The notes below the pieces were generated by a model, which made no database searches, was not told where the DNA came from, and saw only the letters and a list, made by a program, of their open reading frames with translations. Shown here in pieces: positions 49,559 to 57,354 of a stretch of DNA of 64,000 bases. Source of the DNA: Streptomyces inusitatus (GTDB lineage: Bacteria; Actinomycetota; Actinomycetes; Streptomycetales; Streptomycetaceae); NCBI RefSeq assembly GCF_014651115.1, contig NZ_BMWG01000015.1, positions 105,197-169,196 of the forward strand. The letters are read 5' to 3'. The first letter of the stretch is position 1; every line of letters begins with the position of its first letter. The translations under genes were made by a program, and so were the position numbers.

Positions 49559-50956
49559 ATGAGTGCTTCGAAGAGTGAACCGACGCTGACGGCGACGGCG
49601 GGCGCGGGGGCGGAGCTGCTGGCCGCCCTGCTGGACGGGATGGACGCGGCGCTCTGCGCCTTCGGCGCGGACGGCACGATCACCCACTGGAACCGGGAGG
49701 CCGAACGCGTCCTCGGCTGGTCGGCCCAGGAGGCCGTCGGGCGGCGCGGGTTCACCGGCTGGGCGGTCCGCTCCGGCGACGCCGCCGATGTGGAGGCCCG
49801 GTTGACAGCCGCCATGGACGCGCCGGGGCGCACGGTCAATGAGTTCGCGCTGCTGCGCAAGGACGGCGGGCGGGTGCTGGTCCGTACCCAGTCCGCGCCG
49901 GTGCTCGGCGCGACCGGTGAGCGGGCCGGGCTGTACTGCGCGTTCAACGAGGTGCATACGCAGATCGGGCTGGAGCGGTCGATCGCGCTGAGCGAGGCCC
50001 TCTTCGACGACACGTCCTGGGGACTGGTCCTGGTCGATGTCGATCTGCGGCCGACCGTCGTCAACGTCTACGCGGCCGAGGCGCTGGGCACGGGCCGTCC
50101 GGTCCAGCTCGGCAGACCGCTGGGCGAGCTGGTGGTCCAGGGCGTGGAGGAGCTGGAGGCGGCGCTTCAGCATGTCCTGGCGGAGGGGGAGCCGCGCGGC
50201 GTGGGCGAGATGTGGGTGACCCTGGCGGGCGGGCCCGAGCCGGGGCGGCGGCGCTGCTGGCGCAGCGGCTTTCTGCGGCTGGCGTCCCCGCTGGCGGAGG
50301 AGCCCGTGCCACTGGGGGTGGGCTGGGTGTTCCAGGACGTCACGGCCGCGAAGCTCGCCGAGCAGGAGGCGGACCGGCTGCGGTTCCGCGCCAGCCAGCT
50401 GCACCGGGCGGCCCGGGCGGCGGGGGAGTGCGAGGACCCGCTGGAGGCCACCACCGCCTATCTCGACTTCGCGCTGGCGGGCTTCGCCGACCATGTGCTG
50501 GTCGATGTCGTGGAGCCGGGCGACCGGGGCCGGCTCGTCCGCGCGGCGGCGACCCCGGCGAGCGGCGCGCCGGGCCCCTGTCTGCCGGTCGCGGGCGGCG
50601 GCATCCCGGTCCGCTATCCGAGCGGCCACCCCGCGCTCCAGGCGGCCGAGCGCATCGGCTCGGTCCGCGCCAGCGCGCCCGCCGCCGCCGTGTCCGCTCC
50701 GGCGACCGTCACCGGTACGGGCACGGGCACGGCGGGAGCCGCGTCGGCGAGCTGGTGCAAGGAGCGCCAGTGGCCGGCCGGCATGAGCCACGCCCTCTGC
50801 ACGGTCCTGCGCAGCCGGGGCCGCACCCTGGGCGTCGTGACCTTCCTGCGCGGCAGCACCCGCCCGGTCTTCGAGCGCGCGGACGCGGTGTACGCGGAGA
50901 GCATGTCGGCCATGGCGGCGCTCGCCCTGGACCTCGCGGGCCGCACCCCGAGCTGA
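49559..50956 (+). CDS. PAS/PAS/GAF sensory protein without output domain
   Basis: 465 residues. PAS-1 spans about 20-125 (MDAALCAFGADGTITHWNREAERVLGW), PAS-2 about 140-265 (TSWGLVLVDVDLRPTVVNVYAAEALG), and a GAF-like domain about 280-465 (DFALAGFADHVLVDVVEPGD to VFERADAVYAESMSAMAALALDLA). A catalytic kinase, phosphatase or SpoIIE domain is absent, so it probably acts through a partner. The GTGTGTGTA stretch in GAF is low-complexity. Soluble. The gene is divergent from the micro-ORF RNA. Confidence 0.85.
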   Translation: MSASKSEPTLTATAGAGAELLAALLDGMDAALCAFGADGTITHWNREAERVLGWSAQEAVGRRGFTGWAVRSGDAADVEARLTAAMDAPGRTVNEFALLRKDGGRVLVRTQSAPVLGATGERAGLYCAFNEVHTQIGLERSIALSEALFDDTSWGLVLVDVDLRPTVVNVYAAEALGTGRPVQLGRPLGELVVQGVEELEAALQHVLAEGEPRGVGEMWVTLAGGPEPGRRRCWRSGFLRLASPLAEEPVPLGVGWVFQDVTAAKLAEQEADRLRFRASQLHRAARAAGECEDPLEATTAYLDFALAGFADHVLVDVVEPGDRGRLVRAAATPASGAPGPCLPVAGGGIPVRYPSGHPALQAAERIGSVRASAPAAAVSAPATVTGTGTGTAGAASASWCKERQWPAGMSHALCTVLRSRGRTLGVVTFLRGSTRPVFERADAVYAESMSAMAALALDLAGRTPS

Positions 50957-51089
50957 CCGGGCCGCCCGGACGCGGAGCCGCCCCGGGGCCGGTCGGCGTC
51001 CGGGGCGGCTGCGCGGTCCGCGCATGAGGTGGGTACGGGGTGCACGGGCGACGGCGCGGGTGCGCGGCTCCCGGGCCGGGCCCCCCGGG

Positions 51090-51848
51090 TCAGCGCCGGT
51101 AGAAGATCCGGTCGCCGTACTCCCGCATCACACGGCCGTTCCACTCGTGACCGCCGTCCACATTCCCCGAGCGCAGCATCGGCGGCTCGAAGCCGCGCGC
51201 CACCAGCAGCTCGGCCGCCGCCGCCAGGGTCGCCTGCATCAGGGCGCTGGTGACTACGGTCGAGGCCGGGGCGAAGGGGGCCTCGATGCCCTCGTGGGTC
51301 AGCTCCGCGTCCCCGACAGCGATCTTGGAGTCGAGGACGACGTCGCAGTGGTCCCTGAGGAAGCCGCCGGAGACGTGCCGGGACCTGGTCTGCTCGGCGT
51401 ACGCCACCGAGGTCACCCCGATGACCTTGATGCCGAGCGCCCGGGCGTTCATCGCCATCTCGACGGGGAGCGCGTTCCGCCCGGAGAGCGAGATGATCAC
51501 AAGGGTGTCGCCCGCCCGCAGCGGACTGGTGTCGAGCACGGCCGCCGCCAGCCCGTCGACCCGCTCCAGCGCGGATCCCAGGGTGGCGGGCATGACGTCG
51601 ACGCCGACCACGCCGGGGACGGCGAGCAGATTCATCAGGGCGAGCCCGCCGGCCCGGTAGACGACGTCCTGGGCGGCGAGCGAGGAGTGCCCGGCTCCGA
51701 AGGCGAAGAGTCTGCCGCCCGCGACGACGGTGTCAGCGATGACCGCGCCGGCGGCCGCGACGCTCTCCGCCTCCTCGTCGCGCACGCGTTCCAGCAGACC
51801 GATGGCCGCGTCGAAGAACTGACCGGCCAGCTTGCTCTCGCTCATCAT
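51090..51848 (-). CDS. SIS-domain protein (UPF0309 family)
   Basis: 252 residues. The sugar-isomerase core is seen in GRLFAFGAGHSSLAAQDVVYRAGG, LRAGDTLVIISLSGRNALPVEMAM and IEAPFAPASTVVTSALMQATLA. UPF0309 proteins bind phosphosugars such as GlcNAc-6-P derivatives but their reaction is unassigned. GGAGAGGG precedes ATG 51848; a second ATG follows directly. It sits next to dmdR1, divergently, as in S. coelicolor. Confidence 0.88.
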   Translation of the reverse strand: MMSESKLAGQFFDAAIGLLERVRDEEAESVAAAGAVIADTVVAGGRLFAFGAGHSSLAAQDVVYRAGGLALMNLLAVPGVVGVDVMPATLGSALERVDGLAAAVLDTSPLRAGDTLVIISLSGRNALPVEMAMNARALGIKVIGVTSVAYAEQTRSRHVSGGFLRDHCDVVLDSKIAVGDAELTHEGIEAPFAPASTVVTSALMQATLAAAAELLVARGFEPPMLRSGNVDGGHEWNGRVMREYGDRIFYRR

Positions 51849-51944
51849 TGAGCCCTCTCCGGAGGTGCGGGGACGCGGAATGCGGGCGCGCGTACCCGGG
51901 ACATGTGGAACATGGAGCGCGCCGGGGAATACCCGTGCCGCCGA

Positions 51945-52772
51945 TCACGTTGCGGTCTGGACCATTGCCCTGTCAATACTGTCCCTACAGTCTCCACAAC
52001 GGCTCTGCCCGGCGGCTTCTCCCGGCGCGGCACGGTTGTCGGCGGGATGCGTAAGAATTGACTCCGGGGCCGCAGCGCACGATTTCATCGAGGGGCACGT
52101 ATGTCCGGACTGATCGACACCACGGAGATGTATCTCCGCACCATCCTCGAACTGGAAGAGGAAGGTGTGGTTCCCATGCGCGCCCGTATCGCGGAGCGGC
52201 TCGACCAGAGCGGGCCCACGGTCAGTCAGACCGTGGCCCGCATGGAGCGGGACGGCTTGGTGACGGTCGCGGGGGACCGCCACCTGGAGCTGACCGACGA
52301 GGGCAGGAAGCTGGCGACGCGCGTGATGCGCAAGCACCGCCTCGCCGAGTGCCTCCTCGTCGATGTGATCGGCCTGGAGTGGGAGCAGGTCCACGCGGAG
52401 GCCTGCCGCTGGGAGCATGTGATGAGCGAGGCGGTGGAGCGCCGGGTGCTGGAGCTGCTGCGCCACCCCACCGAATCGCCCTACGGCAACCCGATCCCGG
52501 GCCTGGAGGAGCTGGGCGAGAAGGCGGAGGCCGATCCTTTCCTGGACGACTCCATGGTCTCGCTGGCCGATCTTGACCCCGGGGTGGACGGCAAGACGGT
52601 GATCGTCCGCAGGATCGGCGAGCCGATCCAGACGGACGCCCAGCTGATGTACACCCTGCGGCGCGCGGGTGTGCAGCCCGGCTCGGTGGTCAGCGTGACC
52701 GAGTCGCCCGGCGGGGTGCTGGTGGGCAGCAGCGGGGAGGCCGCGGAGCTGGAGGCGGATGTCGCCTCCCAC
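51945..52772 (-). CDS. Long antisense reading frame opposite dmdR1 (position of S. coelicolor adm)
   Basis: 275-codon frame on the strand opposite dmdR1, spanning almost the whole gene and its promoter. In S. coelicolor an antiparallel gene, adm, overlapping dmdR1 was reported to affect siderophores and antibiotics. The translation is His- and Arg-rich and shows no motif, as expected for a high-GC shadow. Long antisense frames are frequent in this window, so existence as a gene is inferred only from the S. coelicolor precedent. Confidence 0.25.
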   Translation of the reverse strand: MGGDIRLQLRGLPAAAHQHPAGRLGHADHRAGLHTRAPQGVHQLGVRLDRLADPADDHRLAVHPGVKIGQRDHGVVQERIGLRLLAQLLQARDRVAVGRFGGVAQQLQHPALHRLAHHMLPAAGLRVDLLPLQADHIDEEALGEAVLAHHARRQLPALVGQLQVAVPRDRHQAVPLHAGHGLTDRGPALVEPLRDTGAHGNHTFLFQFEDGAEIHLRGVDQSGHTCPSMKSCAAAPESILTHPADNRAAPGEAAGQSRCGDCRDSIDRAMVQTAT

Positions 52773-52793
52773 GTCTTCGTGGCCAAGCGCTGA
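52101..52793 (+). CDS. dmdR1: Iron-dependent repressor DmdR1 (DtxR/IdeR family)
   Basis: 230 residues. The N-terminal helix-turn-helix (MRARIAERLDQSGPTVSQTVARMERDGLV) is followed by the dimerisation/metal domain and a C-terminal SH3-like domain (VIVRRIGEPIQTD to SVTESPGGVLVGSS). All metal ligands of DtxR/IdeR are at the same positions: Met10, Cys102, Glu105, His106 for the primary site and His79, Glu83, His98 for the ancillary site. With Fe2+ it represses siderophore and iron-uptake genes, plausibly including the permease at the left edge. GAGGGGCACGT precedes the ATG. Confidence 0.97.
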   Translation: MSGLIDTTEMYLRTILELEEEGVVPMRARIAERLDQSGPTVSQTVARMERDGLVTVAGDRHLELTDEGRKLATRVMRKHRLAECLLVDVIGLEWEQVHAEACRWEHVMSEAVERRVLELLRHPTESPYGNPIPGLEELGEKAEADPFLDDSMVSLADLDPGVDGKTVIVRRIGEPIQTDAQLMYTLRRAGVQPGSVVSVTESPGGVLVGSSGEAAELEADVASHVFVAKR

Positions 52794-52826
52794 GCCACGC
52801 CTGTCAGTGAACCACCAGTGAGGAAG

Positions 52827-52848
52827 GGCCCGGGCTCACCCCCGGGCC
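52827..52848 (+). terminator. Terminator after dmdR1
   Basis: GGCCCGGG (52827-52834) and CCCGGGCC (52841-52848) are perfect inverted repeats with a 6-nt loop, 34 bp after the dmdR1 stop. Confidence 0.65.
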
Positions 52849-52884
52849 GTGCCGGGGCCCTCCCGTGCGCCCGGCCGGGAAGAC

Positions 52885-53082
52885 CTGGTGCTGCGACCGG
52901 AAAGGTTTGCCGTGGGCCTGCGGCGTCCGGTGCGGTGCATCTCCCCCGCGGCCTCCGGTGCGGGTGGTGCCCCCAGGCGGAGGTCCACGGTTCGTACTGG
53001 ACGTACTTGCGTGGTCCGACAACGTGGCGAGGTGCCGTGCAGGGCGTCGCAGGCCGGTGAACCTTTCCGGTCGCAGCACCAG
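52885..53082. repeat. Inverted-repeat element of about 200 bp in a gene-free stretch
   Basis: 23-bp perfect arms at 52885-52907 (starts CTGGTGCTGCGACCGGAAAG) and 53060-53082, with weaker homology for another ~35 bp inward (GCCTGCGGCG against GCCTGCGACG). Outward homology stops at once. Both arms encode LVLRPERF-type sequence in inward frames. No transposase and no target-site duplication seen; it could be a non-autonomous element or a structured RNA. The gene-free region runs from 52794 to 53801 and nothing coding is convincing there. Confidence 0.7.
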
Positions 53083-53470
53083 CCCCCGGGGCGCGCGGCA
53101 GGGCCTTCGCCGTCTTCGGGGCGGCGCGGACAGGTGGTCTTCAGGCCAGGTGCCGGGGGGAGCGGCCGGGAGGGCCGCCGCCGCCCGGGGCGCTCGGCGC
53201 GGGCCGCGCCCGAGGGGCGGAGCCGCCACCGGGGGCGGGTCCCCGGGCCGTGACGGCCGCACCCGCGGGCCGTGCGCCAGGGCCCCCGTATCACCGGATA
53301 TCACCGGCCCCAGCGGCACCGTTTTCGGCCCCGGGGGAAGCCCTGCGGGCCCCTCGCGTGCAAGGCTGTCGCCGAGGCATATGACATACGGCCGGGGAGG
53401 GATCAGGGTGACTCGCCCGTCGTACGCCCCAGCGCGCCCGGCTCCGCCGGTGCGCCGTGCATCCGTGCTT

Positions 53471-53545
53471 CCCGGGGGCGGTCACCGCCCCGGGCCGGAA
53501 GGCACTCCGACACGGGAGTGCCCCGGCGCCCAAGGACGCCGGGGC
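53471..53545. terminator. Three consecutive hairpins
   Basis: CCCGGGGGCGGT-CACCGCCCCGGG (53471-53494), GGCACTCC/GGAGTGCC (53501-53508, 53515-53522) and GCCCCGGCG/CGCCGGGGC (53520-53528, 53537-53545). The clustering suggests termination or a structured RNA in the gene-free region. Confidence 0.5.
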
Positions 53546-53712
53546 CTGCCCTCCCCTGCGCTGACCCGGAGCCCCGAGCTCCCAGGGTCAATCCCCACGG
53601 ACCGTCTTCCCCGAGCGGCCCGTCTCCCGCAGAAGGTCTCCCCCCGTCGACGGGAGTCATGCCTGGTGAGGGGTCACTCGAACGAGGGGTGTTGCCTCTC
53701 GAAGCCGTATCT

Positions 53713-53728
53713 TCGAACGTTGGTTCGA
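53713..53728. promoter_or_regulatory. LexA (SOS) box upstream of the alpha/beta-hydrolase-fold gene
   Basis: TCGAAC-GTTG-GTTCGA is a perfect match to the actinobacterial SOS-box consensus TCGAAC-N4-GTTCGA. It lies 74 bp upstream of the start at 53802 and just before TAAACT, which may be the -10. It predicts DNA-damage induction of that gene. Confidence 0.72.
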
Positions 53729-53801
53729 TAAACTGAAGGAGTCCGGCGGGGAGGGGTCCGGCCGGACGGACGACCGGGGAAGAGAAGGGGGTGCCGGGCA
53801 C

Positions 53802-54779
53802 ATGGTGCGCCGCATCGACGTGATCGGAGCCGGCGGCGTACACCTGGCCGCCTGGGAGTTCACCAGATCGCCGGAGGGGGGCCAGGAGCCCGGCGGGGAG
53901 TGTGCCCAAGGCCCCGGGGAGGGCTCCGGGGAGAGCGCGGAGCCCGACTCCGCGCCTGGCGTCTTACTGCTGCACGGCCTGATGGGCCGGGCCTCGCACT
54001 GGGCCCCGGCGGCTCGGCTGCTGGCCGAGGGGCACCGGGTGGTCGCGCTCGACCAGCGGGGCCACGGCGACAGCGGCAAGCCCGCCGAGGGCCCCTTCAC
54101 CCGCGAGGCGCACCTCGCCGACGCGGTGGCGGTGATCGAGCGGCTGGACCTCGCCCCGGTGACCCTGGTGGGCCACGCGGCGGGCGCGCTCACCGCCTGG
54201 CAGCTCGCCGCCGCCCGCCCCGATCTGGTCCGGGCGCTGATCGTCTGCGACATGCGGGCGGCTGCCCACGGCGCGGCCTCCCAGCGGGAATGGGCGGACT
54301 GGTTCCGCTCCTGGCCGCTGCCGTTCGCCTCGCTCGCCGAGGCCCGCCGCTGGTTCGGCGAGGCGGACCCCTGGCTGGAGCGCCCCAGCCCCGCGCGCGG
54401 CGAGTTCTTCGCGGAGATGATGGCCGAAGGGGCGGAGGGCTGGCGTCCGGTCTTCTCCCGCGAACAGCTCCTCGCCGCCCGCGCCGCCTGGGCCCACGAC
54501 GCCCACTGGGACCAGCTGGCCCAGGTCACCTGCCCCGCCCTGGTCGTCCGGGGGCCGGACGGCCAGCTGGGCCGCGCCGAGGCCCAGGAGATGGTCCGGG
54601 TGCTCCCCCGGGGGCGGTACGCGGAGGTGGCCGAGGGCGGCCATCTGGTCCACTACGAGCGCCCGGCGGCCTGGTACGCGGCGATCGAACCGTTCCTCGA
54701 CGCCCACTGCCGCGACCGCGACCACGACCGGGACCGCGCCCCCGAGGGCGACGGGGTGCGAGCGTCCGGGCCGGGCTGA
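53802..54779 (+). CDS. Alpha/beta-hydrolase-fold protein lacking the Ser nucleophile
   Basis: 325 residues. Fold segments: VLLLHGLMGRASHWAPAARLLAEGH, VVALDQRGHGDSGKP, and the nucleophile elbow VGHAAGALTAWQLA, where the expected Ser is Ala126 (codon GCG). The catalytic His region is EGGHLVHYERPAAW. A normal family member has G-H-S-x-G. An acidic low-complexity insert lies at residues 24-50, and the tail DRDHDRDRAPEG is repetitive. A LexA box lies upstream. It may be a binding protein or pseudoenzyme, unless the sequence has an error. Confidence 0.85.
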   Translation: MVRRIDVIGAGGVHLAAWEFTRSPEGGQEPGGECAQGPGEGSGESAEPDSAPGVLLLHGLMGRASHWAPAARLLAEGHRVVALDQRGHGDSGKPAEGPFTREAHLADAVAVIERLDLAPVTLVGHAAGALTAWQLAAARPDLVRALIVCDMRAAAHGAASQREWADWFRSWPLPFASLAEARRWFGEADPWLERPSPARGEFFAEMMAEGAEGWRPVFSREQLLAARAAWAHDAHWDQLAQVTCPALVVRGPDGQLGRAEAQEMVRVLPRGRYAEVAEGGHLVHYERPAAWYAAIEPFLDAHCRDRDHDRDRAPEGDGVRASGPG

Positions 54780-54887
54780 GCGCCCCGGGCCGGCCCGGAC
54801 ACCGGCCGTCCCGTGCGGAGGACGGCCGGAGCGGCCTTGGCGTGCCGTCGGAAGACCCGGGGGCCGAAGAGCCGCGGGCTGTGCGGG

Positions 54888-55403
54888 TCAGAAGGAGAAC
54901 AGCGCCCCGGGCAGGTACGCGCCCATCTCGCAGCCGTTGTTGTACGTCGCCGACCACGCGAACCGCTCGCCCTGCCACACTCCGTCCGCCGTCACCGTGA
55001 CCGGGTCGTACTCACGCGTGCACAGCGTCTGCGGCAGCGCCGTCGGCAGCGCCGCGATGTCGCCGTCCACCGAGCGCAGTTCGCCGCAGGCGGCGGCGGG
55101 CGAGGGGTGGGTGCCGTGGGCGCGCGGCGTACAGCTGAGGGTGACCGCGCGCTCCACGGCCGTGCTCATCGGGTCGGCGCCCTTGCCGACGCTGAGGACG
55201 AGCGCGGAGGGCGCGTACAGCCGGGCCGTCCGCCCGGCCGCCGCGCCCTCGAAGGGCCCGGCGGCGGCAGGGGCCGCCAGGGTGTGCGCCACGACCGGCC
55301 GCACCGGCTCGGACCGGGTCTGAGCGGCCTGTGCCGAGACCGCGGCGGTCGCGCTGAGCACCAGCGCGGCGGTGACGGCGATCGTGCTGCGAACAGAACG
55401 CAT
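54888..55403 (-). CDS. SSI-family subtilisin/trypsin inhibitor, secreted
   Basis: 171 residues from ATG 55403 (AAGGAG upstream). Sec signal peptide MRSVRSTIAVTAALVLSATA ends near residue 26. Four Cys (91, 106, 128, 158) give the two SSI disulfides. The reactive loop reads CTREYDPVTVTADGVWQG, so by alignment with SSI (C-P-M-V-Y-D-P-V) the P1 residue is Arg130. SSI-type proteins with Arg or Lys at P1 inhibit trypsin-like proteases. Extracellular. Two terminators follow the upstream ABC gene before its promoter. Confidence 0.93.
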   Translation of the reverse strand: MRSVRSTIAVTAALVLSATAAVSAQAAQTRSEPVRPVVAHTLAAPAAAGPFEGAAAGRTARLYAPSALVLSVGKGADPMSTAVERAVTLSCTPRAHGTHPSPAAACGELRSVDGDIAALPTALPQTLCTREYDPVTVTADGVWQGERFAWSATYNNGCEMGAYLPGALFSF

Positions 55404-55547
55404 CGGTGAAGCTCCTTCGCTTCTGAGGGTGATTGCGCTCGGGAGTCTCGCGTACGCGGACAGTGAACGCACCTCGATCGCGTCTTTCCGGCCGCAGGGG
55501 TCCCGGCGGGGGTGACCGAATGTTCGTTTGGGCAGCTCGCGACGGGT

Positions 55548-55574
55548 GCCGGACGCCTCCGCAAGGCGTCCGGC
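55548..55574 (-). terminator. Terminator hairpin between ABC permease and SSI gene (second)
   Basis: GCCGGACGCCT (55548-55558) and AGGCGTCCGGC (55564-55574) are perfect 11-bp arms around a 5-nt loop. With the hairpin at 55610-55638 it insulates the inhibitor gene from the ABC operon. The 298-bp gap holds no gene. Confidence 0.75.
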
Positions 55575-55609
55575 ATATGGACAATCTTGAGTGGTCCGCT
55601 CAGAAAGAA

Positions 55610-55638
55610 CCGCCTGAGCTGCGAAAACGCTCAGGCGG
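55610..55638 (-). terminator. Terminator after the ABC exporter operon
   Basis: CCGCCTGAGC (55610-55619) pairs with GCTCAGGCGG (55629-55638) across a 9-nt loop. On the minus strand a TTCTTTCT run follows, giving a good intrinsic terminator. Confidence 0.82.
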
Positions 55639-55701
55639 TACGTTTCTTCGCCACCCCGCTTCGACGGGAAAACACCCTCGCCGAAGGCGGCGGACCACCC
55701 C

Positions 55702-57354
55702 TCACCCCTTGCTGACGGCCGCCAGAATCTCCGGCAGCCGCTTCGCCGTCACCGGCGCGGCGACCCGCAGCCCGGCCCAGCCGATCAGCAGCCCGTACAG
55801 CGCCCCGGCGGGCAGGATCAGCCACAGCGTCCCCCGGTCGCCCGACAGATGCAGCCAGACCGTCGGCACGATCACCGGCAGGGAGAGCACCAGGGCGGCG
55901 ACCATCCCGCCGAAGAGCGACATCCAGGCCAGTGCCGCCTGCCCGGGCGCGACGCTCTTGTACCCGCTGTCCTGCGGGATCGAGTACGCCAGCCGGGCCG
56001 AGGCCACCGCCCCCGTGCCCAGGAACACACCCAGCGCCGCGAACGACACCCCGAGCGCCGAGGGCAGCGTCCCCCAGTCGCCCAGCACGGCCGCCGTCAC
56101 CGCCGTCGTCACCACGGTGTACGGGAGGGTGATCACCAGCAGCGCCAGCGCCCGCGCCCGCAGCTCCTCGTACGCCTCACGCGTCGTCGAGATCGTCTGC
56201 GCGACCATCCAGAACGCCGAGGTGTCCTGCCCGAACTGGTTGTACATCAGCATGCCGAGCATGCCCGTCGCGAAGCAGGCGAGATAGACCGAGCCGGTCC
56301 CCTGCGCGGCGCTGAACAGCGGCACCAGCAGACCGATCGCCAGCCCGGTGACCCAGGACGCCTTGGTCTTCGGGTCCCGCCAGGCGTACCGCAGACCGCG
56401 CAGCATCACCGCGCCGGTGCGGCCCTCGGGCAGCAGCCGCGACAGCGTGCCGGACGACTCCCCGCCGGTGGCCGACTCCTGGGCCGCGCCCAGCGTCGAA
56501 CCGTCGGGGGAGGTCATCAGCTTCGTCAGATTCCGCTGCCAGGACCACAGCAGCGCGCCCAGCGCGAGCGCCGACAGCGCCAGCTGCGCCAGAGCCGCGC
56601 CGTAGCGGCCCTCGCTCACGGAGTCGATCGAGCCGATCGCGGAGGCGGGCGGCAGCCAGGCCACGATCCGTGCGGCGGGCTCCAGCGCGGAGAGCCCGCC
56701 CGCCTCGCCGAGCCGCTGCACGCCGAAGTTCACCAGCTGGAAGCCGAGGGCGACCAGCAGCCCGCTCAGCAGCGCCAGATCGCGGCCCTTGCGCGAGGTC
56801 AGCAGCCGGACGTTGGCCGCGGCGACGGCCCGCGCCAGCGCCACACAGATCAGCAGCGCCAGCGGCACGGCGAGCAGCGAGACGATCACGGCCGCCGCGC
56901 CGTGCGCGAGCGCGAGCGCCGATCCGACCACCAGGCAGAGCGCGAAGAGCGGTCCTATGCCCACCAGCGAGGAGACCAGCAGCGCGGCGACCAGCGGGCG
57001 CGGACGCAGCGGCAGCATCACCAGCCGGGTCGAGTCGAGCGTCTCGTCGCCGCCGGGGGCGAAGAGCGGCATCACGGCCCAGGCGAGCGCCAGCAGCCCC
57101 GTCAGCAGGACGGTGAGGGTCGCCGCGCCGTCGCCGCCGCGCAGCACGATCAGCCCGATCAGCAGGCCCGCCGCGAAGAGGACGGTGAAGACGAGCGAGA
57201 GGACGAAGACGGCGGTGCGCGCGGAGGACTGGCGCAGCCCGTTGCGGAGCAGTGACAGCTTCAGCCGTACGAAGATCCTCGCCAGCTCCCCGGTGCCGGG
57301 CCCGACACCGGTGCCCGCGGCACTCGCGGCACTCGCGGCGGCCGGGGCGCTCAA
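55702..57354 (-). CDS. ABC transporter permease (multi-helix, ABC-2-like)
   Basis: 550 residues from TTG 57354, whose TTGA overlaps the ATPase stop. About 12 helices: the first half (VRLKLSLLRNGLRQSSARTAVFVLSLVFTVLFAAGLLIGLIVL) and a second half (GTGSVYLACFATGMLGMLMYNQFGQDTSAFWMVAQT). The tail ends KRLPEILAAVSKG. It should form an exporter with the upstream ATPase. A tandem of actcgcggc near the start encodes an Ala/Ser-rich N-terminus. Substrate unknown. Confidence 0.87.
   Translation of the reverse strand: MSAPAAASAASAAGTGVGPGTGELARIFVRLKLSLLRNGLRQSSARTAVFVLSLVFTVLFAAGLLIGLIVLRGGDGAATLTVLLTGLLALAWAVMPLFAPGGDETLDSTRLVMLPLRPRPLVAALLVSSLVGIGPLFALCLVVGSALALAHGAAAVIVSLLAVPLALLICVALARAVAAANVRLLTSRKGRDLALLSGLLVALGFQLVNFGVQRLGEAGGLSALEPAARIVAWLPPASAIGSIDSVSEGRYGAALAQLALSALALGALLWSWQRNLTKLMTSPDGSTLGAAQESATGGESSGTLSRLLPEGRTGAVMLRGLRYAWRDPKTKASWVTGLAIGLLVPLFSAAQGTGSVYLACFATGMLGMLMYNQFGQDTSAFWMVAQTISTTREAYEELRARALALLVITLPYTVVTTAVTAAVLGDWGTLPSALGVSFAALGVFLGTGAVASARLAYSIPQDSGYKSVAPGQAALAWMSLFGGMVAALVLSLPVIVPTVWLHLSGDRGTLWLILPAGALYGLLIGWAGLRVAAPVTAKRLPEILAAVSKG

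Noticed and set aside
49457..51025. A 522-codon minus-strand frame opposite the PAS protein
   Set aside because: The plus frame has PAS and GAF motifs; the minus frame has none.
52865..53736. Overlapping frames of 150-290 codons in the gene-free stretch after dmdR1
   Set aside because: They overlap on both strands, run through hairpins and repeats, show Arg/Gly/Pro-rich sequence and lack ribosome binding sites.
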